Shown here: one piece after another, positions 43,699 to 53,207 of the stretch | Position numbering within the stretch: position 1 is the stretch's first letter | Layout: each line of letters opens with the position of its first letter | Source of the DNA: Martinezella miluonensis | GTDB taxonomy: Bacteria; Pseudomonadota; Alphaproteobacteria; Rhizobiales; Rhizobiaceae | Direction of reading: 5' to 3' | NCBI RefSeq assembly: GCF_900094545.1 | Contig: NZ_FMAH01000042.1 | Coordinates: 1 to 56,034 of the forward strand | Length of the DNA: 56,034 nucleotides | Position numbers and translations under genes: made by a program | The notes under the pieces: model-generated | The model's input: only the letters and a program-made list of their open reading frames with translations | What the model was told of the DNA's origin: nothing | Database searches by the model: none

Positions 43699-44607
43699 TT
43701 AGCGGGAGCGGACAGTGATTTCTTTTGCGGATGCCAGCGCTTCGCGCAGGCAGCGGAGAAACGGCGGTGCGAAGCGCGCCTCAGGCCGGGATTGGTTGAC
43801 TGAAACGCTAAGCTGCATGGTGACTTCGGGCAGGAAGCGCCGGGCAATAACATCATCGGCCCGCCAGATGGACAGGGTGTCCACGAGCGCCACGCCGAGC
43901 CCTCGGCGTACGAGAGGCAAGGCACCGATCGACGATGCGATCTGGATGGAAACGTCACGCTTCTCGCCCTCGGCTTCGAAAGCCCTGTCGAGCGCGGCGC
44001 CAATCTCGGCATGCGAGCCGTAGGAGATCAATCGTCGACCCGATAGATCCGCCGGCCGGACGAGTTCCAATGCCTGCAACGAATCGTCTGCGGTGCAGAC
44101 GACGACGATCGGGATATCGCACAGGGTTTCGACGCGGACGGTAGGCGCCAGGATCGGGCTGAGTGTGATTGCAACGTCGATATCGCCGAGCAGCAGAGCG
44201 TCGGCGATTTCGCGCTTGGGCAGCGTGTGAAGATGGATCTTCACCTCACTTCTTTGATGTTGAAACAAGGCGAGTGCTTCCGGCAGCAGCGAATAGGCGA
44301 TTGGCAGGCTAGAGCCTATCCTCAGCAAGCCGATACGGGCTGCGCCGACGTCTCGCGTGAGGGCCGAAAGCTTGTCGAATTGCCGAAAGGCACGATCCAC
44401 ATCGGCATAGATAAGCTGCGCTTCCATCGTTGCCACCAGCCGGCCGGCAATGCGGTCAAACAAGGCGTAGCCAAGCTCATCTTCAAGATGGGCGAGGAGC
44501 TTGCTGACCGCCGGCTGCGAGATGCCGAGCGAATTGGCGGCAGCCGTTATCGTTCCATCGCGCATGATGGCACGGAAGACTTCGAATTGGCGCAGATTCA
44601 TCTTCAT
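43699..44607 (-). CDS. LysR family transcriptional regulator
   Basis: The product has 302 residues. The N-terminal winged helix-turn-helix spans about residues 5-65 (GTITAAANSLGISQPAVSKLLAHLEDELG), and the substrate-binding domain about 90-295. Unusually for LysR genes it is not divergent from its likely target but sits inside the same minus-strand gene row, 15 bases after HyuB. It probably regulates the row, including the dehydrogenases downstream, and could be autoregulated through the shared promoter. Confidence 0.88.
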   Translation of the reverse strand: MKMNLRQFEVFRAIMRDGTITAAANSLGISQPAVSKLLAHLEDELGYALFDRIAGRLVATMEAQLIYADVDRAFRQFDKLSALTRDVGAARIGLLRIGSSLPIAYSLLPEALALFQHQRSEVKIHLHTLPKREIADALLLGDIDVAITLSPILAPTVRVETLCDIPIVVVCTADDSLQALELVRPADLSGRRLISYGSHAEIGAALDRAFEAEGEKRDVSIQIASSIGALPLVRRGLGVALVDTLSIWRADDVIARRFLPEVTMQLSVSVNQSRPEARFAPPFLRCLREALASAKEITVRSR

Positions 44608-44622
44608 CCGGTCACACGGGTT

Positions 44623-46590
44623 TTAGAAAGCGTAGCGGATTCGCATCTGCGCAAACAGCCCCTCCATTTGTTCGGCGACGGGGCGCAGGTCGCCCCGCAT
44701 GACCTCGACTTGCTCGAATGCGCGGTGTTTGAGGAAAAAGCGCCAGCCCACCGGAGCCTTTGCCAGGAACTCAGTGAGAAGATCATAGCGTTCGCGTGTC
44801 CACGTGGATTCAAAGGCTATGCGTTCTGCACCATAGGTGATGATGCCGGTCGGAGCTTGGGCGTTTCTCGTTCGGAGTTCGTTAGTCGCCTTCTCTTCGA
44901 TCCGACCTTTGCGGATCACGACGCCGTAATCGAACTGCGCCCGCTCAATGCTGACGGCGCCTTTGCTTACGTCCGCGAGCACTTCTTCCAAGGGGCGGTC
45001 AAAGGGATCGCCATAGCCGCCAGCGCCGGGACCAATGATCCGAATGATGTCGCCGGGGCCGCAATGGACCACATCCGTATTTCCAAGCGAGAGGGCATCC
45101 GGACGGTCGGGATTGCGCACGAACAGCGAAATTGCGCCGGCCTTTGCTCCCACTACCCCCCAGGACGGCATGATCGAGCGGTTTCGGTTGCGCGCCGTCA
45201 CCACTGTCTCGGGAGACGAAACCTCGAACTCCATGATGGCCGACAGTCCGCCGCGATGGCGGCCAGGGCCTCCTGTGTCTGGCTGGAGCCCATAGCGATG
45301 GAAGCGAATGGGAACCTCGGCCTCGCTGATTTCGATCGGGGTATTGCGCAAGAAGCCGGTGGCGCCCCCGGCGCCGTCGCCGCCGTCGCAAAAGGGCGTT
45401 CCGCCACCGCCGCCGCCGACCGGGCCGATGGAGGCCATGACGGGTCTGCCGTTTCGGCCGGTGGTTTTGATGTTCATGATGGCATTGCCACCCGGCGAGG
45501 CAGCCGGCATCAAGTCGGGAAGTGCCTGAGCGAAGGCACCGAGCGTGACGATCTGGGTCATGGCACATGTGAGCGAGCGCATGCCGACTGCGGCCGGCCG
45601 ATTGCAGTTGACCACCGTGCCTTCCGGCAAGACCGCTTTCGTCGGGCGCAGTGTGCCGGCATTCAGAAGTAGGTTATTGTCCAGTGTATAAAGCACATAG
45701 GTGAGCCCGACCATGACAAGCGGATGGCGTTCGCGGCCACCGGTCGGCATGTTCAGCGAGGAGCCGAGCTGCGGATCGCTGCCGGTATAGTCGAGGATCA
45801 CCTCGTCGCCGCGCACCTTGAGGGTGAGCGCAATCCGGCAGGGTTTGCCGCCGACGGAGTCCTCGTCGGCATAGTCGGCAAAGAAATAGTCACCGTCCGG
45901 CACACCAGCAATGATTTGCCTGGTCTGTGCCTCAGCAAGGTTGAGTATCTGCCCGACCCCTTCAATGAAAGTGTCGAAGCCGAAACGGCGTATGATGTCG
46001 TGCATCTTGCGTTCGCCGATATTGACGGAGGCGATCTGCGCGTGAAGATCGCCGAGGTTCTGTTCCGGCATGCGGACATTGGCGCCGATCAGCGCTAGCA
46101 TTACCGGATTTACCGTTCCAGCTTCGACAAGCTTAACCGGCGGGATCCGCAATCCTTCCTGTTCGATTTCCGACAGCGACCGCGACAGGGAAGCCGGCAC
46201 CGCGCCGCCGACATCCGTGTTGTGGATATGGCCGACGACAAAGCAAGCGATCTTGCCTTCGAAGAAGACCGGCTTCCAGATATGGATGTCGGGCGAGTGT
46301 GTTGCGACGAAGCCGCTATAGGGGTCGTTGGTGATGCAGATATCGTTCTCGGCATAGCTGTCGAATGCCTGTAGTAGCGGTGCATAATCGATGCCGGAAT
46401 ACCACGGTGCGCCGAATTGGCGCGGATTGGCAAATGCTAGCCCTTCTCGGGTCACCACCTGGCAAGAGAAGTCCTCCGTCTCTTTGACGAAGGCCGAATG
46501 GGCGGTGCGCATCAGCGTGAACGCCATGGCGTCGGCTGCGGCTGCGCAGAAGTTGGCGAGGACCTTGATGTTGCGTCTGTCTATCGTCAC
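44623..46590 (-). CDS. Hydantoinase/oxoprolinase family protein, subunit B
   Basis: The product has 655 residues and matches the HyuB family (hydantoinase B/oxoprolinase): RTAHSAFVKETEDFSCQV near 26, ITNDPYSGFVATHSPDIHI near 85 and a C-terminal GPGAGGYGDPFDR near 580. With HyuA it forms an ATP-dependent amidase that opens five-membered cyclic imides or lactams such as hydantoins, 5-oxoproline or N-methylhydantoin. The A gene ends 2 bases before its ATG, so they are made together. The substrate here is unknown. Confidence 0.9.
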   Translation of the reverse strand: MTIDRRNIKVLANFCAAAADAMAFTLMRTAHSAFVKETEDFSCQVVTREGLAFANPRQFGAPWYSGIDYAPLLQAFDSYAENDICITNDPYSGFVATHSPDIHIWKPVFFEGKIACFVVGHIHNTDVGGAVPASLSRSLSEIEQEGLRIPPVKLVEAGTVNPVMLALIGANVRMPEQNLGDLHAQIASVNIGERKMHDIIRRFGFDTFIEGVGQILNLAEAQTRQIIAGVPDGDYFFADYADEDSVGGKPCRIALTLKVRGDEVILDYTGSDPQLGSSLNMPTGGRERHPLVMVGLTYVLYTLDNNLLLNAGTLRPTKAVLPEGTVVNCNRPAAVGMRSLTCAMTQIVTLGAFAQALPDLMPAASPGGNAIMNIKTTGRNGRPVMASIGPVGGGGGGTPFCDGGDGAGGATGFLRNTPIEISEAEVPIRFHRYGLQPDTGGPGRHRGGLSAIMEFEVSSPETVVTARNRNRSIMPSWGVVGAKAGAISLFVRNPDRPDALSLGNTDVVHCGPGDIIRIIGPGAGGYGDPFDRPLEEVLADVSKGAVSIERAQFDYGVVIRKGRIEEKATNELRTRNAQAPTGIITYGAERIAFESTWTRERYDLLTEFLAKAPVGWRFFLKHRAFEQVEVMRGDLRPVAEQMEGLFAQMRIRYAF

Positions 46591-46592
46591 GA

Positions 46593-48635
46593 TCAGGACT
46601 CCGACTTGGTGATGACGAGATTGCCGAAGCGATCGACCACAAGCTCAAAGCCGGGAGGAACGACTGTTGTCGTGTCGTCCTGCGCGATGATCGCCGGACC
46701 TGTCAGCTTGTCGCCGGCCCCGAAATCCTGGCGTTGATAGACGCCGGTCAGCCAGGAGCGACCATTAAACCAGCCTTCGACTTGTTTCAGAGGCAGAAGC
46801 GGGCGTCCGGTGGCGAGCATTTCCCGCAACACAGGCTTTTGCGTTTTGCCGACGATCACGAGGCGAAGGTTGACGAGTTGCACGGAGCCATCCGTGTCGG
46901 CATGGCCGTAAAGCCTCTCGTGCTCCCGGTGGAACGCCGCCGCAACGGTTCGTGCATCGCCGATGCGCAGCCAATCGGCTTCGATGTCAGTCTCGATCTC
47001 GAAGGACTGTCCCTCATACCGCATATCCGCCGTCAGTCGCATGATACCGGGACGATTGTATCCTTGTGCGGCGAGCCAAGTCCGAGCATTGGTTTCGAGT
47101 TCGTCGAGTACCGGTGCGAGTGCGGCGAGTTGGTCGTCGGTGACGCCGCAATACACGGTCCGGATGAAATCGTTCTTCAAGTCGGCGACGAGGCCTCCAA
47201 GTGCCGACACGACGCCGGGTGCAAGCGGCACGATGACACCCCTCATGTCGAGTTCCTTGGCCAGGAAACAGGCCAACATCGCGCCTGCACCGCCGAAGGC
47301 GAAGAGATGGAACTCGCGCGGATCGATGGCGTAGCGGGAAAGCAGAGCGCTGACTTCGGCATACATGCCGGAAACGGAAATATCGATGATGTTGCCAGCC
47401 AAAGTCTCGACATGTGTTTCGAGCTTACGCGCAATCGGCGCCAGCGCTTGCCTGGCAGCTGCATGATCCACCGTCACCGCGCCATAGCCGAGCGGCATGT
47501 GGCCGATGAGATTGGCTGCGGCCATTGCATCGGTAATCGTCGGGCTCTTACCGCCTCGGCCATAACAGGCAGGGCCGGGCGTCGAACCGGCACTTTGCGG
47601 GCCGACATGCAATGTCCCGAGCGTATCGAGCCACGCAAGGGAGCCGCCGCCCTGACCGACGGAACTGACAGAGACCGATGGGATATGAATCTGGAAATCG
47701 CCGATCAGTTCGCCGCTCCCATATTGTGCCTGTCCGTCGATGATGACGGCGACATCCGCGCTGGTGCCACCGATATCGAGGCTCAGGATGCGATCGAAAC
47801 CGCTGGCATGAGCGAGGTAGCTCGCTCCGATAACGCCAGACGCAGTCCCTGAAAGGATCATTTGTACGCATTCCGCCCGTGCCTGATCGATGCTCATCAG
47901 GCCGCCATTGCTCTTGGTGGTGGTCAGAGGGCCGGTGACGCCCTTTCCGCGCAGGACGGCTTCGAACCTATCAAGATAATGCGAGACCCGCGGCTGCACA
48001 TAGCCGCTAATGACGGCTGTGATGGTCCGTTCGTATTCGCGGATCACCGGCCAGGTCTCAGCCGAAGAGATGACGTTCAAATGTGGCGCGGTACGCTTGA
48101 TCATTGCCTTCACGGTTTTTTCGTTGGCCGGATTGCGGTAGGCGTGCAGAAAGGCGAGCACAATGCCGTTGCAGCCCGCCGCGACGACCGCTTCAACGGC
48201 GCGCGCGACATCGGCTTCGTCGGGCGCACGCAAGACCTCCCCGGTCGCAAGCATCCGCTCTTTGATGCCAAAGACGCGCTCACGCGGCACGAGCGGCCGT
48301 GGCCGCGCCGAATATAGGTTGTGGATCTGAGGGATTTTTAGCCGGGCGACTTCCAGTACGTCCTCAAAGTTCTGCGTGGTGAACAGTGCGATGTCGTCAC
48401 CATTGCGCTGGATGACCGTATTGATGCCGACCGTGGTGCCGTGGGTGAAATAGGCGATATCGGCCGGGTCCATGCCATCTCGGGCCTGAAGCCTGTCGAG
48501 GGCGAGGAGAATTTCCTCGCCGGGCGCGTCCGGTCGAGAAAAGACCTTGAGCGTGGATAGCGCATTCGTTGCTTCATCGAAGACGGCAAAGTCCGTGAAC
48601 GAACCGCCGACATCTACGCCAACCCGATAGGTCAT
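46593..48635 (-). CDS. Hydantoinase/oxoprolinase family protein, subunit A
   Basis: The product has 680 residues and matches HyuA (hydantoinase A/oxoprolinase): N-terminal GVDVGGSFTDF (6-16), an actin-like ATP site, HGTTVGINTVIQRNG near 74, SLDIGGTSADVA near 285. The ATG at 48635 has GGAG 7 bases upstream. It is the ATPase partner of HyuB. Upstream lies a row of genes (GNAT, cupin, GhrA, M20, FAD oxidase) on the same strand, with a gap of about 100 bases before HyuA. Confidence 0.9.
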   Translation of the reverse strand: MTYRVGVDVGGSFTDFAVFDEATNALSTLKVFSRPDAPGEEILLALDRLQARDGMDPADIAYFTHGTTVGINTVIQRNGDDIALFTTQNFEDVLEVARLKIPQIHNLYSARPRPLVPRERVFGIKERMLATGEVLRAPDEADVARAVEAVVAAGCNGIVLAFLHAYRNPANEKTVKAMIKRTAPHLNVISSAETWPVIREYERTITAVISGYVQPRVSHYLDRFEAVLRGKGVTGPLTTTKSNGGLMSIDQARAECVQMILSGTASGVIGASYLAHASGFDRILSLDIGGTSADVAVIIDGQAQYGSGELIGDFQIHIPSVSVSSVGQGGGSLAWLDTLGTLHVGPQSAGSTPGPACYGRGGKSPTITDAMAAANLIGHMPLGYGAVTVDHAAARQALAPIARKLETHVETLAGNIIDISVSGMYAEVSALLSRYAIDPREFHLFAFGGAGAMLACFLAKELDMRGVIVPLAPGVVSALGGLVADLKNDFIRTVYCGVTDDQLAALAPVLDELETNARTWLAAQGYNRPGIMRLTADMRYEGQSFEIETDIEADWLRIGDARTVAAAFHREHERLYGHADTDGSVQLVNLRLVIVGKTQKPVLREMLATGRPLLPLKQVEGWFNGRSWLTGVYQRQDFGAGDKLTGPAIIAQDDTTTVVPPGFELVVDRFGNLVITKSES

Positions 48636-48735
48636 GCTTCCACTCCGTTGTTTGCGAGGGGAAGCTTCGCAAACCGGTACGAAGGGCACCACAGAAAACT
48701 CGAGGGGAATCCATAACCAGGAGTTATGGGTGATC

Positions 48736-49170
48736 TCAGAGCTTAGGCACCGTCATATAGTTGCCCGGCCGAGGTGCGGGCCGGTATCCAGCCTTTTCAT
48801 AGACCGCATGCGCATCCTGCGTCGCCAGCATCCAGCTTTCCACGGTCGCAAGTTCAGGATGATTGCGTATTTCCTGGGCAAGCCATGACGCAAGCCCTTG
48901 ACCGCGATGGTCGGGAAGGATGAAAACATCGCGGAGATAGGCGAATATCGCATAATCGGTGACGAGGCGGCCGAAACCCACCATCGCTCCGCCGGCAGCA
49001 TACATGCCGATCACCAGTGAATGATCGAGCGCGCGCCGAAGCGTCGAGAGCTTCAGATCCTTTGCCCAATAGGAGTCGTTGGCGAGAAAGCCATGCACGA
49101 TACCGATATCGATCAATGCAGGATCCGTACTCAAGATATAACCGTTCCGATGGGCGACGTGGATAGACAT
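48736..49170 (-). CDS. GNAT family N-acetyltransferase, single domain
   Basis: The product has 144 residues. The acetyl-CoA motif DHRGQGLASWLAQEI is at about 86-100, preceded by the DVFILP strand, and it ends YEKAGYRPAPRPGNYM. The ATG at 49170 has GGAGG 7 bases upstream; an earlier in-frame ATG at 49188 overlaps the previous stop and has a weaker site. It lies 17 bases after the cupin gene. Substrate unknown; it is unrelated in detail to the two-domain GNAT proteins of this block. Confidence 0.82.
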   Translation of the reverse strand: MSIHVAHRNGYILSTDPALIDIGIVHGFLANDSYWAKDLKLSTLRRALDHSLVIGMYAAGGAMVGFGRLVTDYAIFAYLRDVFILPDHRGQGLASWLAQEIRNHPELATVESWMLATQDAHAVYEKAGYRPAPRPGNYMTVPKL

Positions 49171-49187
49171 GCGGCCGCCTCCAGCCA

Positions 49188-49541
49188 TTATCCTACCGTT
49201 ACGTAGATCTTGCGAACAGTCTCGATCGTTTTCCATCGGCCCACGAACCCCGGTTTCATCACAAAGCTGTCGCCAGCCTTGTAGACCACAGGTTCACCGC
49301 CGTCAGGGGTGATTTCGACGATACCGGACAGGATGTGGCAGAATTCGAAGGTCTCGCCTTTGATCGACCGGGTCTCGCCGGGCGTAGCCTCCCAGATGCC
49401 GGTGCGCACTGCACCGTCCTTCGCCTCGTCCTGTGCCCAGGTCCTGAATGATGGATCGCCGGCAATCAGTCTTTCTGGCAAGGCTTTGGATTCACGCGGG
49501 GCCGAACCGGGGTTGGTCATAACGGTCTTGAGGAGAGACAT
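49188..49541 (-). CDS. Cupin domain-containing protein (DUF861/EutQ-like)
   Basis: Small cytoplasmic cupin of 117 residues. The conserved strands read WEATPGETRSIKGETFEFCHILSG near 50-73 and AGDSFVMKPGFVG near 89-101. Metal-binding His in cupins is typically paired with Glu; here EFCHI keeps one His and the second metal His of the usual motif is not obvious. Its role could be stabilising or isomerising a pathway product; it follows the GhrA gene by 24 bases in the same transcript. Confidence 0.82.
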   Translation of the reverse strand: MSLLKTVMTNPGSAPRESKALPERLIAGDPSFRTWAQDEAKDGAVRTGIWEATPGETRSIKGETFEFCHILSGIVEITPDGGEPVVYKAGDSFVMKPGFVGRWKTIETVRKIYVTVG

Positions 49542-49565
49542 GTTGATCCTTTCATTGCAGTGGGT

Positions 49566-50489
49566 TCAATATCCGCGCCGCCGATCGACGAGCCCGATGG
49601 GGGCAAGGCCGGCGCGATGACGTTTGATGTTGTCGATCACCGTATGCGCCGCTGTGCCGGGCTGCGTCACGCTGGCGATATGCGGGGTAAGCATTATTCT
49701 CGGATGTCTCCACAAAGGGTGATCAGGGGGCAGGGGCTCCGGGTCGGTAACGTCAATCACTGCTGCTGTGAGATGACCGGTATCAAGCGCTTCGATCAGG
49801 GCCGGCGCATCGAGCTGTTGGCCACGGCCGGCATGCACGAGCATCGCACCTGCAGGAAGGGTGCCAAGCAATCTGGCATCCAGGAAGCCCATGGTCTCTT
49901 GGGTCAAAGGCAGCAGGCAAATGAGAATGTCCGTCGTCGCTACCATGGTCTTGAGGCCAGCCTCGCCTTGATAGCACTCGACACCTTCGATTGTTCGGGC
50001 GGATCTGCTCCAACCCGCAAGCGGAAAGCCGAAGGGCTTCAGCCGCTCGAGCACCGCCGTTCCCAATACACCCAATCCCAGAACACCGATCCGTCTTTCA
50101 TGCGCCTGACGTTGAGGCAGGCCGCGCCATTCTCCGGCGCGTTGCTGGGCAAGATAGGAGAGAAGGTCGCGATGCAGCGCAAGCACGGCAAGCGTCACAT
50201 ATTCCTGCATCATCTTGACGATGCCATCCTCGACCATGCGGACGATCTTCACATGATCGGGCACGAGCTCCGTCTTGAACTGGTCGACGCCGGCCCCGAT
50301 TGAAAACAGGATTTCCAGATTGCGATAACGGGCAAGATCCTCCGGTACCGTCCATGTGATCAGAAAATGCACCTCATCGGGATCGACGCTCGCCGCATCC
50401 ATGGAGAAGACTAGATCCGGCAGTTCGTCGGCAAAGGCCCGGGCAAAAATCGCACCGCGCTTGGCGTCTGAATTGAAGAGAAATGTCAT
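49566..50489 (-). CDS. D-2-hydroxyacid dehydrogenase, GhrA type
   Basis: The product has 307 residues. NAD motif GVLGLGVLG near 139-147, catalytic Arg in HAGRGQQ near 225, Asp/Glu in DVTDPEPLP near 255, and the His in TPHIAS near 278. Layout matches glyoxylate/hydroxypyruvate reductase A. It reduces a 2-oxo acid, plausibly the glyoxylate or hydroxypyruvate formed from an amino acid. It is 30 bases after the M20 gene and 24 bases before the cupin gene. Confidence 0.87.
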   Translation of the reverse strand: MTFLFNSDAKRGAIFARAFADELPDLVFSMDAASVDPDEVHFLITWTVPEDLARYRNLEILFSIGAGVDQFKTELVPDHVKIVRMVEDGIVKMMQEYVTLAVLALHRDLLSYLAQQRAGEWRGLPQRQAHERRIGVLGLGVLGTAVLERLKPFGFPLAGWSRSARTIEGVECYQGEAGLKTMVATTDILICLLPLTQETMGFLDARLLGTLPAGAMLVHAGRGQQLDAPALIEALDTGHLTAAVIDVTDPEPLPPDHPLWRHPRIMLTPHIASVTQPGTAAHTVIDNIKRHRAGLAPIGLVDRRRGY

Positions 50490-50519
50490 GACAATCGCTT
50501 TCTCATGGTGATCGCTCCG

Positions 50520-51647
50520 TTATGCTCGTGCACATCGCATGGCCAAGGCCAGGATTGTTCGGCGGCACTCGTCGAGCTCATCCTCCAGAATATATTCGTC
50601 GGGCTTGTGTGCGCGATCTATGTCGCCAGGCCCGCAGATGATTGCATCGATCCCGGCCGCCTGATAGAGGCCGGCCTCGGTCCCGTAGCTGACTGCTGCA
50701 AGCGATGGCCTGCCGGTGATCTCCTCCAGCAAGGTTGCGAGCAGTGCCTCCTTTGCAAGCGACAGCGCAGGATAGACGCTGAGCGGGGTCCACTCCACGG
50801 AGAAGCCCTGTTGCGTCAGTATCTCGGCGCTACGCCGAACGGGGGCGAGCAGTTCCTCGGGCTTCGCATTGGCAATGCCGCGTGCCTCAAGCTCGAGCCG
50901 ACAATTGTCGGGAACGATATTCAGCGCCAGTCCGCCGGAAATGATCCCGACCTGAAGCGTCGAATAAGGGGGCTCGAATACGAGGTCGAATGGGCCACGC
51001 GTCAGTTTCTGGGCTTCGTCGACCGCGGTGTTGAGCACTTTCGACATGGCATGAATGGCATTGAGCGCGATATCTGGCCGAGAGGAATGGCCCGCGCGTC
51101 CACCGATCGTGACGCGAGCCGCTGCCTTGCCCTTGTGCGCACGCACGGCCTGCATGCGACTTGGCTCGCCGATGATAGCGCCTAGCGGATGAGCACAAAG
51201 CTCCTTCAAGCGCGCTAGCAGATGCGGCACGCCACGGCATCCGGCCTCCTCATCATAAGAGAATGCCAGATGAATAGGTCGGCTAAGATTTGCCCTGGCA
51301 AGTTCCGGCGCAGCAGCGAGCGCAGCGGCAAGAAACCCTTTCATATCGGTCGTTCCACGCCCGTAAAGCCGGCCGGTCTCCCTTCTGAGCGTGAAAGGCT
51401 CCGAGCTCCAGTTTGGCTGTGCGGCGGGGACGACATCCATGTGTCCGGACAGGACATAGCCAGCGACATCCCGGGGACCGATCGTGGCGAAGAGGTTGGA
51501 TCGGTCGCCTTCGGGTCCAGGAAGCACGGTGACGTGGATGTCGAGGCCTTCCAGATATGTCCTGATCCAATCAACGATCGCTGCATTCGGCGTACCGACG
51601 ACGCTTTGAAAGGCAACAAGGCGAGCAAGGATTTCAACAGTGTCCAC
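50520..51647 (-). CDS. M20-family deacylase (acetylornithine deacetylase/ArgE type)
   Basis: The product has 375 residues. Metal site: SGHMDVVP near 74, GRGTTDMKG near 106, then DEEAGCRG with the catalytic Glu pair near 138 and HKPDEY at the C terminus; RAGHSSRPDIA is in the dimer/lid domain. It removes an N-acyl group (acetyl, formyl or carbamoyl) from an amino acid. GTG at 51647 has GAGGG 5 bases upstream; an alternative GTG at 51659 would overlap the previous gene by 4 bases (GTGA). It lies with HyuAB in one strand row, so hydrolysis of the HyuAB product is the natural role. Confidence 0.85.
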   Translation of the reverse strand: MDTVEILARLVAFQSVVGTPNAAIVDWIRTYLEGLDIHVTVLPGPEGDRSNLFATIGPRDVAGYVLSGHMDVVPAAQPNWSSEPFTLRRETGRLYGRGTTDMKGFLAAALAAAPELARANLSRPIHLAFSYDEEAGCRGVPHLLARLKELCAHPLGAIIGEPSRMQAVRAHKGKAAARVTIGGRAGHSSRPDIALNAIHAMSKVLNTAVDEAQKLTRGPFDLVFEPPYSTLQVGIISGGLALNIVPDNCRLELEARGIANAKPEELLAPVRRSAEILTQQGFSVEWTPLSVYPALSLAKEALLATLLEEITGRPSLAAVSYGTEAGLYQAAGIDAIICGPGDIDRAHKPDEYILEDELDECRRTILALAMRCARA

Positions 51648-51655
51648 GATGTCCC

Positions 51656-52984
51656 TCACAGCATGCCAGGCTTGCCGAGATCGGAGCCGTCGACCATGCG
51701 TTCGTAGCGATAGGGCGCGGGATCGACGCAAGGCCTGTCGCCGCGAATGAGATCGGCAGCAAGCTGGCCCGCGGCTGGGCCTATGCCAAACCCATGGCCG
51801 CTGAAGCCGGAAGCGATGAACAGCCCGGGCCTGGAGCGGACCGGCGCTATCACGGGAATGGCATCGGGTGTCGAGTCCACCATGCCGCCCCAGCTTTGTG
51901 CTGCCTTGATGCCGGTGAGCGCAGGATAGATCTCCTGAAGTTTGGCCAGTCCTTTCCTCACCAGATGCAGATCTGGTGCCGGATCGAGTGTGCGTATGCG
52001 CTCGAACGGCGAGATGCCGTCGGCACGCCAGCGTGTCAGTGCCTCGGGGCCATCGATGAACTGGCGTCCGATCGCGTAGGTCAGGCCTTTTCGACGGGCT
52101 TTGAATGTTCGCCAGAAGGCTTTGGCCTGCAGGAGGCCCCAAGGCGTCACCTGCAATTGGCCCCGGCCGCTTAAGCCCACGGTGTAACCGCCATCGAGGC
52201 GACGCCGGATCGTCACATCCTGCATGGACACTCCGCCTTCGGTGACAGCCTCGGCGGCTTCGGTATAGAAGGATGTCGATTTCACCGATGCCTGAAGAAA
52301 TTTTATGCCGTGATGGCGAAGCAGCATGCCGCTCCATGCGCCGCCGGCCACCAGCAGCGCCTGGCAGCGGATCAGTCCCTGTTCCGTTACCACGCCGCAA
52401 ATGGAACCGCCGCTCGTCTCGAAGGCGCGGACGGCGCAATTCTGCACGATGGTTGCTCCGGCGGCCATTGCAGCTTTTGCGAGTGCGGCAACCGCAAGGG
52501 CCGGCTCCGCCCGACCGTCCTTCGGAGAATGGACGCCTCCGAGCCAGTGCCGGCTGTTGCCGGGCAGCTTCGCCTTGACCTCGGCGCTTGAGAGCATGCG
52601 TGTGTCCACACCGTGTTCGCGAGCAGTCCTGCCCCAGTTTTCCCAGGTCGCGATGTCCGCAGCGCTGTTGGAGGCATAGACTAGGCCCGTTTCACGAAAG
52701 CCGGTTTCCTCTCCGATCTCCTGGTTGATATCCCTCCAGACACGAAGGGCAAGCTGTGCGAGCGGCAACTCGCGGGGATCGCGGTTCTGCTGCCGGCACC
52801 AGCCCCAGTTTCGGCAGGATTGTTCGCCGGAGATGATGCCCTTTTCGACAACGGCGACTGAAGTACCACGGCGTGCCAAATAGAGTGCGGCCGCGATGCC
52901 TGCCATGCCAGCACCAACGATAACGACATCCGCAGATTGGGGGATCTGGCTGGCGGTAGCGACTTTCCGCACGGGTGGAGACAT
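51656..52984 (-). CDS. FAD-dependent amino-acid/amine oxidoreductase (DAO family)
   Basis: Flavoprotein of 442 residues with GAGMAG (24-29), SCRNWGWCRQQNRD at 57-70 and GFSGHGFGIGPAAG near 410. It is a clear paralog of the protein at 26790-28115: same length, same FAD and NWGWCRQQNRD positions. Start 52984 (ATG) is chosen by alignment with that paralog; the upstream purines are weak. The stop overlaps the possible GTG start of the M20 gene. It may oxidise the amino acid released by the M20 enzyme. Confidence 0.87.
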   Translation of the reverse strand: MSPPVRKVATASQIPQSADVVIVGAGMAGIAAALYLARRGTSVAVVEKGIISGEQSCRNWGWCRQQNRDPRELPLAQLALRVWRDINQEIGEETGFRETGLVYASNSAADIATWENWGRTAREHGVDTRMLSSAEVKAKLPGNSRHWLGGVHSPKDGRAEPALAVAALAKAAMAAGATIVQNCAVRAFETSGGSICGVVTEQGLIRCQALLVAGGAWSGMLLRHHGIKFLQASVKSTSFYTEAAEAVTEGGVSMQDVTIRRRLDGGYTVGLSGRGQLQVTPWGLLQAKAFWRTFKARRKGLTYAIGRQFIDGPEALTRWRADGISPFERIRTLDPAPDLHLVRKGLAKLQEIYPALTGIKAAQSWGGMVDSTPDAIPVIAPVRSRPGLFIASGFSGHGFGIGPAAGQLAADLIRGDRPCVDPAPYRYERMVDGSDLGKPGML

Positions 52985-53207
52985 TGTTCGATCTCGTCGG
53001 TAGATATGGCAATTTGCACATACTTCGCCCAAGAGGATCGCCGTCTATATTCGTGATTGCATGCCGAATGTCGGAGTGTTTCAGTCAATTGTTGTGTTGG
53101 CATGGGCAATTCGAGCAAATTGTACCGACCCGCATCGCCTATCCTTGTTTGCGGGGAGCGCCTCAATTTGGCGCGTGGCTATGGGTGGCAATCTTTGAGG
53201 TGATCCA

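Noticed and set aside
46734..47852. Long plus-strand open frame opposite HyuA
   Set aside because: Shadow frame; the HyuA reading frame has clear family motifs on the other strand.
51660..52439. Long N-terminal extension of the M20 deacylase
   Set aside because: It overlaps the FAD oxidase gene in another frame and is Arg-rich shadow sequence.
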